Origin: Chelonobacter sp050613185
Lineage (GTDB): Bacteria > Pseudomonadota > Gammaproteobacteria > Enterobacterales > Pasteurellaceae
Assembly: GCF_050613185.1 (NCBI RefSeq)
Contig: NZ_CP192511.1
Span: 434,001 to 498,000, forward strand
DNA: 64,000 nucleotides
Reading direction: 5' to 3'
The notes under the pieces were generated by a model. It was not told the DNA's origin and searched no databases. It saw only the letters and a program-made list of their open reading frames with translations. Shown here piece after piece: positions 34,467-43,176 of the stretch (its first letter is position 1; every line of letters begins with the position of its first letter). Position numbers and translations under genes: made by a program.

Positions 34467-36356
34467 ATGAGCAATAATCAAGAAACCCGTGGTTTTCAAT
34501 CTGAAGTCAAACAGTTACTGCAACTGATGATTCACTCCCTTTATTCCAATAAAGAAATTTTCTTGCGCGAACTGATTTCCAACGCCTCCGACGCAGCGGA
34601 TAAATTGCGCTTCAAAGCCCTTTCCGCGCCGGAATTATACGAAGGCGACGGCGATCTGAAAGTGCGGGTCAGCGCCGATAAAGACAAAGGCACGCTGACC
34701 ATCAGCGATAACGGCATTGGTATGAACCGCGAACAGATCATCGACCATCTGGGCACAATTGCCAAATCCGGCACCAAAGAATTTTTAAGCAGCTTAGGCT
34801 CGGATCAAGCCAAAGACAGCAAACTGATCGGGCAATTCGGGGTCGGCTTCTACTCTGCGTTTATCGTTGCCGATAAAGTCACGGTGAAAAGCCGTGCCGC
34901 CGGTGAAAGTGCGGTTCAAGGCGTATTATGGCAGTCTGCCGGCGAAGGCGAATATGAAGTCGCCGACATCGAAAAAGCCGAGCGCGGCACCGAAATCACC
35001 TTGCATTTGCGTGAAGACGAAAAAGCGTTTTTGGACGACTGGCGTTTGCGCCAAATCATCAGCAAGTATTCCGACCATATTGATTTGCCGGTCGAATTGC
35101 TGGTCAAAGAATTCGATGACGAAGGCAAAGAAACCGGCGTGAAATGGGAAAAAATCAACAAAGCGCAAGCCTTGTGGACACGCAATAAAGCCGACATCAG
35201 CGACGACGAATACAAAGAATTCTATAAGCACATCAGCCACGATTTCAGCGATCCGCTGCTGTGGGCGCACAACCGCGTTGAAGGTAAGCAAGAGTACACC
35301 AGCCTATTGTATCTGCCGGAAAAAGCCCCTTGGGATCTGTTCAACCGCGAACACAAACACGGCTTGAAATTGTATGTGCAACGGGTGTTTATTATGGACG
35401 ATGCCGAGCAATTTATGCCGAACTATCTGCGTTTCGTCAAAGGCTTGATCGATTCCAACGATCTGCCGCTGAACGTGTCGCGCGAGATTTTGCAAGACAA
35501 CAAAGTGACTGCGGCGTTGCGTAAAGCCCTAACCAAACGCGCCTTAGGCATGATCGAAAAATTGGCGAAAGACGAAGATAAACAAAAATACCAAAACTTC
35601 TGGCAGGCATTCGGTTTGGTGCTGAAAGAGGGCTTGGCGGAAGATCACGCCAACCAACAAGAGATCGCCAAACTGTTGCGTTTCGCTTCCACTCACAACG
35701 ACAGCAGCGAACAAACCGTATCGTTGGAAGACTATGTGGCGCGCATGAAAGAGGGGCAAAAAGCGATTTACTATATCACCGCCGACAGCTACATCGCCGC
35801 CAAAAACAGTCCGCACTTGGAGCTGTTCAATAAAAAAGGCATTGAAGTATTGTTACTGTCCGACCGTATCGACGAATGGGTGTTGGGCTACTTCAACGAA
35901 TTTGACGGCAAGCCGCTGCAATCGGTCACCAAATCCGACTTGGATCTGGGCGATTTAGCCGATAAAGAGCAGGAAGAGAGCTACAAAGCGCAAGATGAAG
36001 AATTCGGTTCATTTATCGAGCGCGTAAAAGGCTACTTGGGCGAGCGCGTGAAAGACGTGCGCTTGACTCACCGCCTGAGCGATACGCCGGCGATTGTCTC
36101 GACCGACAACGATCAAATGACCACGCAAATGGCAAAACTGTTCGCCGCCGCCGGGCAACCGGTGCCGGAAGTAAAATATACCTTTGAGCTGAATCCGGAG
36201 CACGCACTGGTCAAGAAAACCGCCGACACCAGCGACGAAGCGCAATTCGGCGAATGGGTTGAACTGCTGTTCGATCAAGCCATGCTGTCCGAACGCGGCA
36301 CGTTGGAAAATCCGACGGCGTTTATTAAGCGCATGAATTCCCTGTTCATTAAATAA
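34467..36356 (+). CDS. htpG: Molecular chaperone HtpG (Hsp90)
   Basis: A 629-residue cytosolic Hsp90 chaperone. The ATG at 34467 follows CAGGAA and gives the usual start ETRGFQSEVKQLLQLMIHSL; an in-frame start further upstream runs into the repeat element and is not used. GHKL ATPase motifs are present: ELISNASDAADK, SDNGIGM, GTIAKSGTKEF and GQFGVGFYSAF. The middle and C-terminal dimer domains are complete. Heat-shock promoter elements could lie inside the repeat-rich upstream region, but I cannot point to one with confidence. Confidence 0.97.
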   Translation: MSNNQETRGFQSEVKQLLQLMIHSLYSNKEIFLRELISNASDAADKLRFKALSAPELYEGDGDLKVRVSADKDKGTLTISDNGIGMNREQIIDHLGTIAKSGTKEFLSSLGSDQAKDSKLIGQFGVGFYSAFIVADKVTVKSRAAGESAVQGVLWQSAGEGEYEVADIEKAERGTEITLHLREDEKAFLDDWRLRQIISKYSDHIDLPVELLVKEFDDEGKETGVKWEKINKAQALWTRNKADISDDEYKEFYKHISHDFSDPLLWAHNRVEGKQEYTSLLYLPEKAPWDLFNREHKHGLKLYVQRVFIMDDAEQFMPNYLRFVKGLIDSNDLPLNVSREILQDNKVTAALRKALTKRALGMIEKLAKDEDKQKYQNFWQAFGLVLKEGLAEDHANQQEIAKLLRFASTHNDSSEQTVSLEDYVARMKEGQKAIYYITADSYIAAKNSPHLELFNKKGIEVLLLSDRIDEWVLGYFNEFDGKPLQSVTKSDLDLGDLADKEQEESYKAQDEEFGSFIERVKGYLGERVKDVRLTHRLSDTPAIVSTDNDQMTTQMAKLFAAAGQPVPEVKYTFELNPEHALVKKTADTSDEAQFGEWVELLFDQAMLSERGTLENPTAFIKRMNSLFIK

Positions 36357-36477
36357 AATTTTTCGGCAAGGGTAATTTTTTGTAAAAAAAAACAATTCTT
36401 TGTGATTTTGATAAAATAGTGTAGCCGTAACAATCGTTATGGCTATCTTATAATATTTCTTAAAAGAGGAGTTTTTT

Positions 36478-36720
36478 ATGAAAAAAGTCATGCTAGCCGC
36501 TGTATTAGGTCTATTTGCCTTTTCTGCCAATGCCGCCGATCTGGATCCGCAGTGTGACGCATATTTCAAAGCGGTTGACGAATATGTGGAAAAAGCACCT
36601 GACGCCATCAAACAACAAATGGAAGAAAGTAAAAAGCAAATGGCCGCTATGCCGCTAGCCACACAAAAAATGGCGTGTGAACAAGCACTGGAAGCATTGA
36701 AACAAATGCCGAAAATGTAA
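36478..36720 (+). CDS. Small periplasmic protein, DUF5339 family
   Basis: An 80-residue exported protein: signal peptide MKKVMLAAVLGLFAFSANAA, then a 60-residue helical domain with two cysteines (Cys26 and Cys67) that could form a disulfide. AGAGGAG lies upstream of the ATG. A TATAAT-like box is at 36448-36453 and an imperfect hairpin (AGCCGTAAC / GTTATGGCT) at 36423-36444. The DUF5339 assignment is from memory of Pasteurellaceae proteins; function is unknown. Confidence 0.8.
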   Translation: MKKVMLAAVLGLFAFSANAADLDPQCDAYFKAVDEYVEKAPDAIKQQMEESKKQMAAMPLATQKMACEQALEALKQMPKM

Positions 36721-36748
36721 TTTCACCGCTATCGTTTTAAACGGCCCG

Positions 36749-36784
36749 AAGTGCGGTCAGATCAATCTGTATCTGACCGCACTT
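36749..36784. terminator. Convergent terminator made of paired uptake sequences
   Basis: A 14-bp perfect stem AAGTGCGGTCAGAT / ATCTGACCGCACTT with an 8-base loop, between the DUF5339 gene and cdsA; T follows on the plus strand. Confidence 0.85.
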
Positions 36785-36805
36785 TTATGTTGCTCAAATG
36801 AAAAT

Positions 36806-37762
36806 TTAAAAATAGGTATAACGCACCAAATGGAAAAACACCGGGGCGGCAAACAGCACCGAATCGATCCGATCCATAATGCCGCCGTGCCCTGAAATCA
36901 TCACGCCCCAATCTTTGGCGCCCATGCTGCGTTTGACCGCCGACAGCGACAAACCGCCGAGAAAGCCGCAAATCACAATCACCAACGAAAACAGTGCCGC
37001 ATAACCGATACTGAACGGGGTGATCCACCAAAGTGCGGTACCGACCGCCACCGCCAATGCGCCGCCGCCCAGCAAGCCCTCGACGGTTTTACTCGGGCTG
37101 ACTTTCGGCGCCAGTTTATGCTTACCAAACAGCTTGCCGACCACATACTGAAATACATCACTTAACTGCACCACGATTAACAGGTACATCAACAACAGCA
37201 AACCTTGCCCCTCGAATTCCAAATCCGGCAGCAGCAACAGTGCCGGCGCATAACTGAGGCAATAAACCGTCAACATCATGCCCCACTGGATTTTGGTGGT
37301 GCGCTCGAAAAATGCCTGCGTATCGCCGGATAACGCCTGAATCGCCGGCAGAATCAAAAAGCCGTACACCGGCAGGCACATCACGAACAACCCGTACCAT
37401 TCGATACCAATCAACCAATATTGCAGCGGAATGGCGACATAAAAACAGAACACCAACGCCCAATAATCGGCACGGCGGGTCGGGGTTAGGGTGATAAATT
37501 CGCGCAGCGCGAAAAACGAGAGCAAGCCGTATAACACCAAGGTCGCCACTTTGCCGAAGATAAAGCACAGCACCAAAATCGCCACCATGCTCCACCACGC
37601 GTTAATCCGATGATTCAGATTATCAATCACCTCGCCGCTTTTTTTATACGCCAGCCAACGCCCGATCAGCGTCGCGATCAGCAATAATGCCAACATCCCG
37701 CCCAACACCCACCAAAATTTGCCCGGAATACGGTTAAGCGTTTCAATCAATACATTCCACAT
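36806..37762 (-). CDS. Phosphatidate cytidylyltransferase (CdsA/YnbB family)
   Basis: A 318-residue inner-membrane enzyme of the CDP-diacylglycerol synthase family with about eight membrane segments. The family signature SAVKRSMGAKDWGVMISGHG is followed by GIMDRID, near the C-terminus. The ATG at 37762 has AGGAG six bases upstream. It is the last of four genes (phosphopantetheinyl transferase, CDP-alcohol transferase, acyltransferase, this one). It resembles E. coli ynbB, a second CdsA-like gene, rather than the essential cdsA that sits with uppS. Confidence 0.87.
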   Translation of the reverse strand: MWNVLIETLNRIPGKFWWVLGGMLALLLIATLIGRWLAYKKSGEVIDNLNHRINAWWSMVAILVLCFIFGKVATLVLYGLLSFFALREFITLTPTRRADYWALVFCFYVAIPLQYWLIGIEWYGLFVMCLPVYGFLILPAIQALSGDTQAFFERTTKIQWGMMLTVYCLSYAPALLLLPDLEFEGQGLLLLMYLLIVVQLSDVFQYVVGKLFGKHKLAPKVSPSKTVEGLLGGGALAVAVGTALWWITPFSIGYAALFSLVIVICGFLGGLSLSAVKRSMGAKDWGVMISGHGGIMDRIDSVLFAAPVFFHLVRYTYF

Positions 37763-37771
37763 CGTCAACTC

Positions 37772-38383
37772 CTATTTTGCTGATAGCAGCGGTTGCGATA
37801 AGGCAATCACCGCTTGTCTGGCTTGACGTAAAAATTCGGCTTTATCCCAATTCGGATCGCATGCCAACGGCTCGCCAAAAGTGACCGTACAGCCGAACGG
37901 CAGCGGTAAAAACGCGCCTTTCGGCAAGCTGCGCCGGGTATTGTCCAAATAGACCGGCACGAGTTGCAACTGCGGGTAACGTTGGCTCAAATGGTACAAA
38001 CCGGCTTTAAATTCCGCCGGTTCATTTTCCAGCGAACGGGTGCCCTCCGGAAACAGAATCAACGAATCGCCCTGCTCAAGTGCGGTATACAACGGTTGCA
38101 GCGGATCATCGCTTTTGCCTTCGCGATCAATCAGCACCGCATTCAAAGCGCGTTTGGCAATCAGCCCGCGCAGTCCGCTTTTATCCCAATAATCTTTCGC
38201 CGCCACCGGGCGAATCTTGGCGCGATATTCCGCGGCGAAAGACGACCAAATCGCCAGCGTGTCTAAATGGCTGGTGTGATTGGCAAAATAGAGCCGTTGC
38301 TGCGCACTTGGGCGATTGTTGCGCCAATAGGGATACGCCCCGATCAGCAATTTGGTTAGTGCCGCTAATAAGTTGGCAATCAT
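37772..38383 (-). CDS. PlsC-family 1-acyl-glycerol-phosphate acyltransferase
   Basis: A 203-residue membrane-associated acyltransferase. The catalytic box is FANHTSHLD (H-x4-D) near residue 40 and the phosphate-binding box LFPEGTRS near 115. The ATG at 38383 overlaps the stop of the CDP-alcohol transferase gene (ATGA) and starts a hydrophobic N-terminus, MIANLLAALTKLLIGAYPYW; a longer frame from 38512 would overlap that gene by 130 bases and is rejected. Likely product: phosphatidic acid feeding the next gene, CdsA. Confidence 0.88.
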   Translation of the reverse strand: MIANLLAALTKLLIGAYPYWRNNRPSAQQRLYFANHTSHLDTLAIWSSFAAEYRAKIRPVAAKDYWDKSGLRGLIAKRALNAVLIDREGKSDDPLQPLYTALEQGDSLILFPEGTRSLENEPAEFKAGLYHLSQRYPQLQLVPVYLDNTRRSLPKGAFLPLPFGCTVTFGEPLACDPNWDKAEFLRQARQAVIALSQPLLSAK

Positions 38384-39021
38384 TGTGACCTCGCTTGTTG
38401 CGCCAATTCGGCAGAAATCCGACGGGTGCGTAATACGCAAGTCAGCAATGAACCGAGCACAATCGTCAGTAATGCCAAGGATAAGACATATTGGCTTTGC
38501 CATTGCAGCCATTCAAATGCGCCGAACAGGCAAGCGGCGGTTAAGACCGCCATACGTTGCTGTTTTGCCATTGGGCCGCTAAAACGTTGCTCCAATCCCA
38601 ACGAGCCGCCGAGTACACGGATATAGGCGGTAATCACCGCCAACAGCGCGCCCAACCATCCGAGCCATGCCAGCCCGACGGCAAAGCCGAGTGCCAGAAT
38701 CAACACCGAATCCGCCACCCGATCGGGAATTTCATTATACAACGCGCCGTTGGCGGTTTTTTTACCGCCTTCCACCGCCACCATGCCGTCGAATAAATTG
38801 CACAGTAAGCGCAGTTGGATCAAAAGTGCGGTCAGGATCAAGCCGAAAGTATTGGGTAAAAACGCCAGCAATAATGCGCCGAGTAAGGCAAATACGATAC
38901 TCAGCAGGGAGATCTGATTCGGGGTCGGGCTGTTGCGTTGCGCCAGTTTTTTGGCGAACGCCTGCGCCCAGCGGCTGTTACGCGTTGCAAGTGGACGGCG
39001 GTTTTTCTCGCTTGCTGTCAT
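38380..39021 (-). CDS. CDP-alcohol phosphatidyltransferase family protein (YnbA-like)
   Basis: A 213-residue inner-membrane protein with about six helices. The CDP-OH-P motif, normally D-x2-DG-x2-AR-x8-G-x3-D-x3-D, reads here NLFDGMVAVEGGKKTANGAL then YNEIPD: the first and third Asp are Asn and the Arg is Val, while the second and fourth Asp remain. The same pattern seems typical of YnbA proteins. It starts within the last bases of the phosphopantetheinyl transferase gene (4-base overlap). The alcohol acceptor is unknown. Confidence 0.85.
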   Translation of the reverse strand: MTASEKNRRPLATRNSRWAQAFAKKLAQRNSPTPNQISLLSIVFALLGALLLAFLPNTFGLILTALLIQLRLLCNLFDGMVAVEGGKKTANGALYNEIPDRVADSVLILALGFAVGLAWLGWLGALLAVITAYIRVLGGSLGLEQRFSGPMAKQQRMAVLTAACLFGAFEWLQWQSQYVLSLALLTIVLGSLLTCVLRTRRISAELAQQARSQ

Positions 39022-39752
39022 ATGTTGTCCTTATTTACATGATAAATACGCTGTTTTGTCAAGTTAGCAAAATTCATCTCATGTTGCCAAGCAAAAAGTT
39101 GCGGCGCTGGTTCATTATCTTGTTGTAAAAAATAAGCAAGATAAAACGGCAATTCGTCGCTAAAAAACAACTTGCCCGGCGGTGCATAAGCGCATTCGAT
39201 TTGCAACCTTTCCGGGCGGTGGATCACCGAACGCAGTTTGACAATGCCGACCCCTTGCGATTTCAGCACCGCTTCGCGTAAGCACCAAGTGCGGTAGAAC
39301 GCCGCTTCAGCATCCGGCTGCTCAGCAAACCACTGCTGTTCGGCAGTGTCGGCATAAAAACGGATCAAGCCGTTAAAGTTTCGCACTTTTTGCGGACTTT
39401 CGATATCAATCGCGACCGCACTTTTGTCGTTTTCTCCCATCGCCAATATCACAGCCACCCAATCGCCGGAATGGCTGATATTAAAATCCAAGTGCGGTAT
39501 ATCAGTAAAATAGGGGCGACCGCTGGCGGTGCGTTGAATCCGCTCCAATAACGAAAGCGGTTGTTGAACATGTTCTAATAATTTTGCCAATAAAAAATGT
39601 GCCAAAATACTACATTGCCGCCGCTGTTGCCGACGGGCATTGCCCGTCTCTACCCGCTGCAAAAACGCCTGCGGCAGATATTGCCGCAACACCGCACTTG
39701 ACGGCAGATCGGCGATATTGCCCCAGATGACCGCACTTTGAACTTTTTGCAT
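39018..39752 (-). CDS. 4'-phosphopantetheinyl transferase (Sfp/AcpT type)
   Basis: A 244-residue enzyme transferring phosphopantetheine from CoA to carrier proteins. The ATG at 39752 follows GGGGGA. Motifs: HLDFNISHSGDWVAV, the Mg-binding VAIDIES near 110, and TWCLREAVLKSQG, in which Arg stands for the usual Lys of W-x2-KEA-x3-K. It is a two-pseudo-subunit (Sfp-length) enzyme. No polyketide or peptide synthetase is in the window; being first in a lipid operon suggests an acyl-carrier partner. Confidence 0.88.
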   Translation of the reverse strand: MQKVQSAVIWGNIADLPSSAVLRQYLPQAFLQRVETGNARRQQRRQCSILAHFLLAKLLEHVQQPLSLLERIQRTASGRPYFTDIPHLDFNISHSGDWVAVILAMGENDKSAVAIDIESPQKVRNFNGLIRFYADTAEQQWFAEQPDAEAAFYRTWCLREAVLKSQGVGIVKLRSVIHRPERLQIECAYAPPGKLFFSDELPFYLAYFLQQDNEPAPQLFAWQHEMNFANLTKQRIYHVNKDNI

Positions 39753-39837
39753 GCATTCCCCCAATTGATTAATGACAAGTTGCTTGGCTTTGTTTAGACT
39801 AGCCTCTTATTTACAAAATAACAATCCGTTATCCGAT

Positions 39838-40548
39838 ATGAACAGCACATCTTCCGCCCCGTCCGTAACAAGCTGGCGCGCCTTAATTAAACTTACCCTG
39901 CCGATTGCAATGGGCTATTACGCCGCCGGCATTGCTTACGGCATTCTCGGTGTCAGCGCGGGTTTACCGCTGTGGTTGGTGGTGCTGATGAGCGTGTTTG
40001 TTTACACCGGCGCCGGGCAATATGCCGCGCTGCCGCTGTTCGCCGCTGCCGCCGGCTTTTTTCCGATTGTGATTAATACCTTCCTGATTAGCCTGCGCCA
40101 AATTTTCTATACGCTGGCACTGCATGCCGATTTGCCGAAACGCGGTTGGCGGCGTTGGTACGGCACGTTTTCGATCACCGACGAAAGCTACGCCTTGGTT
40201 TCCACCCAGCCGCCGGCGAACCGTGCAATCCAGATGACACAAATCAATTTTTTATGTCAGTTTTACTGGGTCTCGGCTTCGCTGTTAGGCGGCTTACTCG
40301 GTGCGGAACTTGCCGATAGCATACCGCACTTGTCGTTTGCGCTGCCTTGCCTGTTTATTATTTTGGCTTATGAACAATATCGCCAAGCGCGCCAGATCTT
40401 TCCGATTTTCCTGGCGCTGATTGCCTTCGCGGTTGCAAAAATGTTTGCTGCGGATTGGCTGATGTTAGCCGCGATTCTCGTGAGTATCTTAGTGATTTTG
40501 GCACGTTATAAATTAGCCTTGCAACAACAAGGAGAACAGCATGAGTAA
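39838..40548 (+). CDS. azlC: AzlC family branched-chain amino acid exporter subunit
   Basis: A 236-residue inner-membrane protein with about five or six helices and the AzlC signature KLTLPIAMGYYAAGIAYGIL near the start. The ATG at 39838 is preferred because it leaves a short family-like N-terminus; an ATG at 39772 would add 22 residues. Overlaps azlD by 8 bases. The pair is expected to export branched-chain amino acids or analogues. Confidence 0.88.
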   Translation: MNSTSSAPSVTSWRALIKLTLPIAMGYYAAGIAYGILGVSAGLPLWLVVLMSVFVYTGAGQYAALPLFAAAAGFFPIVINTFLISLRQIFYTLALHADLPKRGWRRWYGTFSITDESYALVSTQPPANRAIQMTQINFLCQFYWVSASLLGGLLGAELADSIPHLSFALPCLFIILAYEQYRQARQIFPIFLALIAFAVAKMFAADWLMLAAILVSILVILARYKLALQQQGEQHE

Positions 40549-40867
40549 TTGGCAATTCGTTTTGACCATGTTCGGCATGGCAATGGCGATTTTCACTTGC
40601 CGCGCCCTGCCGCTGTTTTTGCCGCAACGTTGGCTGCAATTGGGCTGGCTGCAACATTTGAACCGCACTTTACCGTTGTGCATTATGCTGATTCTGCTGT
40701 TCAGCAGCCTGACGGTTCCCAACGATTTTTCAGCGGCGTTGCTCGACAGCGTGCGCGAATTGTTGGCGCTCAGTGCCGTATTAGCCAGTTATATCTGGCG
40801 GCGTAATATGCTGTTGAGTGTGGTGATCGGCGTGCTAGGCATTAATTTGTTATATTGGCTGATTTAA
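40541..40867 (+). CDS. azlD: AzlD family branched-chain amino acid exporter subunit
   Basis: A 108-residue inner-membrane protein with three to four helices and the AzlD start WQFVLTMFGMAMAIFTCRAL. AAGGAG precedes its ATG inside the end of azlC. It is the small partner of AzlC. Confidence 0.88.
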   Translation: MSNWQFVLTMFGMAMAIFTCRALPLFLPQRWLQLGWLQHLNRTLPLCIMLILLFSSLTVPNDFSAALLDSVRELLALSAVLASYIWRRNMLLSVVIGVLGINLLYWLI

Positions 40868-40874
40868 AAAATGC

Positions 40875-40889
40875 CGGGCAATTTGCCCG
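40875..40889. terminator. Short convergent hairpin azlD / tolC
   Basis: CGGGCA / TGCCCG, 6 bp with a 3-base loop, between the convergent ends of azlD and tolC. There is no long T-tract, so termination strength is uncertain. Confidence 0.4.
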
Positions 40890-40920
40890 ACAGCGTTTCA
40901 TCTCGCATTAACATCGACCG

Positions 40921-42273
40921 TTACAGCTTGGTTTTCACCGTTAACATCTTATGCAGCCGGGTTAAATCGCTTTCATTCAATGTGCCTGCCAATTGGCGCA
41001 ATTGCAATTCCAACAATAAATAGTTATAACGTGCCGACGCCAGTTGGCGTTGCGCTTCATGGCGGGTGCGGGTGCTGGTCAATACGTCCAAAATGGTGCG
41101 AGTGCCGGCATTATAACCCGACAACGTCGCCTGATAGGCACTCTCCGATGAACGCACATATTGCCGATAGGCTTTGATCGAGCTGGACGACGCATTCAGG
41201 CTGTTCACGGTTGAACGGATATTGCGCACCAGATCACGATAAGTCGATTCCAAGCCTTCGGCGCTGCTGACAAAAGCCTGTTGCTGCTGACGCACGCGTG
41301 AGCTGGTTTGTCCGCCGGTATACAGCGGTATCGCCACTTCCACCCCGATCGTGGCTTGATCGACATTGCGATCCGGAATGCCGTAATTGCTGGCAATCGG
41401 CATGCGCGAATTGGTATGGGTTAGCCCGGCAACCAAATTGACCGTCGGTAAATAGGCGCTTTCCGCTACTTTAATCCCCTCTTTCGCCAGCGCTTTGCCC
41501 ATTTTGTAATAGGTTAAGGTCAAATTTTGTTGTTCGCCCTGCGCAATGTATTGCTGCGGATTGGCATAAGTCTGGGTTTTAAATTTTTTGGTATTCAGCT
41601 TATTTATATCCGACGGATACTGCCCGGTGATCTCATATAAGGCTTCGACGCTGTTATCGACGTCATTTTTCGCCATGATCTCATTGGCGATCACGCTGTC
41701 ATACTGCGCTTGGGCTTCGTCCACATCGGTGATCGCCACCAGACCCACCTGATACAGCTTATTGGTATCGCTGAGCTGGCTGTAAACCGCTTTTTTCTCC
41801 GCCTCCACCGAATTCAGGGTTTCGATACTGTTCAGCACCGAAACATATACCGTCGCCACGCGATACAATAAATTTTGCTGCGCCGCCTGATAAGCAACTT
41901 CCGCCTGCTGCGCGGTTTTTTCCTGCAATGACAGATTGCGCCACAAACTCATATCGAATAAGGCTTGTCTCAGATTCAACCCGACGCTAAAAGTGCGGTT
42001 CTGGCTGAAACTGTTGTTATAGCCGCTGTTATGCCGGGTGCCGTGGTCGACATAACGGCTGGCGCCATAGTTGGCATTGGCACTCAGTTGCGGCAACAAT
42101 GCTCCTTGCGCCTGATGTTTTCCTTCGATAATCCGTTGGCTGTCGGCATAGGCTTTTTTCACCACCGGGTCACTGTTTTTCGCCTGTTCGTAGGCCTCCA
42201 GCAGCGAGGCTGCCCCCGCCTGCTGTGCCAGCCCTAACGTTAACACTGACAACAACAATGTCATTTTTTTCAT
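40921..42273 (-). CDS. tolC: Outer-membrane efflux channel TolC
   Basis: A 450-residue outer-membrane channel with signal peptide MKKMTLLLSVLTLGLAQQAG and two OEP repeats; the N-terminus reads ASLLEAYEQAKNSDPVVKKA. It serves tripartite drug pumps and type I secretion. No pump genes flank it. Length is somewhat less than E. coli TolC (493), lacking most of the C-terminal extension. It is divergent from nudF. Confidence 0.93.
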   Translation of the reverse strand: MKKMTLLLSVLTLGLAQQAGAASLLEAYEQAKNSDPVVKKAYADSQRIIEGKHQAQGALLPQLSANANYGASRYVDHGTRHNSGYNNSFSQNRTFSVGLNLRQALFDMSLWRNLSLQEKTAQQAEVAYQAAQQNLLYRVATVYVSVLNSIETLNSVEAEKKAVYSQLSDTNKLYQVGLVAITDVDEAQAQYDSVIANEIMAKNDVDNSVEALYEITGQYPSDINKLNTKKFKTQTYANPQQYIAQGEQQNLTLTYYKMGKALAKEGIKVAESAYLPTVNLVAGLTHTNSRMPIASNYGIPDRNVDQATIGVEVAIPLYTGGQTSSRVRQQQQAFVSSAEGLESTYRDLVRNIRSTVNSLNASSSSIKAYRQYVRSSESAYQATLSGYNAGTRTILDVLTSTRTRHEAQRQLASARYNYLLLELQLRQLAGTLNESDLTRLHKMLTVKTKL

Positions 42274-42395
42274 TTTTCTTCTCCACTAAATGATCGTTCA
42301 TTCATTTTACCGAAAAGCCACTGCAAAAAAAACCGTTAATTTGTTAAACTAGCGGCTGGCAAAACCGCACTTTTATAGCTGATAAGGAACCTAGC

Positions 42396-43016
42396 ATGTC
42401 TATCGAACATTTTTCCGCCGCCGATTTGGAAATCCAACAACAGGATTTGGTTTACGACGGTTTTTTCAAACTGTATAAAATTCAATTTCGTCACAAACTG
42501 TTTGCCGGCGGCTATAGCGGTACGGTGACCCGCGAATTGCTGTATAAAGGCGCCGCCTCGGCGGTGATTGCTTATGATCCGCTGCGTGATCAGGTGGTGT
42601 TGGTCGAACAAGTGCGGATCGGGGCATATGTTGCCGAAAGCAATCAATCACCGTGGCTGTTGGAATTAATCGCCGGCATGGTGGAGGAAAACGAGCAACC
42701 GTTAGCAGTGGCGCACCGGGAAGCGCAAGAAGAAGCCGGCGTGATTATTCAGCAAATGTTACCGGCGCTCAGCGTGTGGGACAGCCCGGGCGGCGTATTT
42801 GAGCGTATTCATCTGTTTGCCGGCAAAGTCGATACGGCTCAAGCCGGCGGTTTGCACGGGCTGGCGGAAGAACATGAAGACATCAAAGTGCATGTCGTCA
42901 GCCGCGAACAAGCCTATCAATGGGTGGAAAACGGTCAAATCGACAACAGTATTGCGGTGATTGGATTACAATGGCTGCAACTGAATTATCAACGTTTGCA
43001 AAAACAGTGGTTATAG
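42396..43016 (+). CDS. nudF: ADP-ribose diphosphatase (Nudix)
   Basis: A 206-residue cytosolic hydrolase splitting ADP-ribose. The Nudix box reads GMVEENEQPLAVAHREAQEE followed by AG, near residues 90-112. The order nudF-cpdA after a divergent tolC is as in E. coli. AAGGAACCT lies upstream of the ATG. Confidence 0.95.
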   Translation: MSIEHFSAADLEIQQQDLVYDGFFKLYKIQFRHKLFAGGYSGTVTRELLYKGAASAVIAYDPLRDQVVLVEQVRIGAYVAESNQSPWLLELIAGMVEENEQPLAVAHREAQEEAGVIIQQMLPALSVWDSPGGVFERIHLFAGKVDTAQAGGLHGLAEEHEDIKVHVVSREQAYQWVENGQIDNSIAVIGLQWLQLNYQRLQKQWL

Positions 43017-43176
43017 CCCGATAAAAAGTGATATATATCTATATTTTCGCCATTTGTTTACACTAAAATGTGCGCCTACTAGCATTTTTAATATAAAAAT
43101 ACTGACATTTTTATCAAAAACAGTATCTTATCAGTTACAAATTATTTTTATTTTTTATAAAATTTGTTGGTATATT

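Noticed and set aside
38384..38512. Longer acyltransferase start at 38512
   Set aside because: It would overlap the CDP-alcohol transferase gene by about 130 bases; the ATG at 38383 gives the usual ATGA junction and family length.
43024..43045. Possible CRP site upstream of cpdA, which would make a feedback loop
   Set aside because: The left half fits in 8 of 9 positions but the right half in only 5 of 9, and both TGTGA and TCACA cores are broken in this AT-rich stretch.
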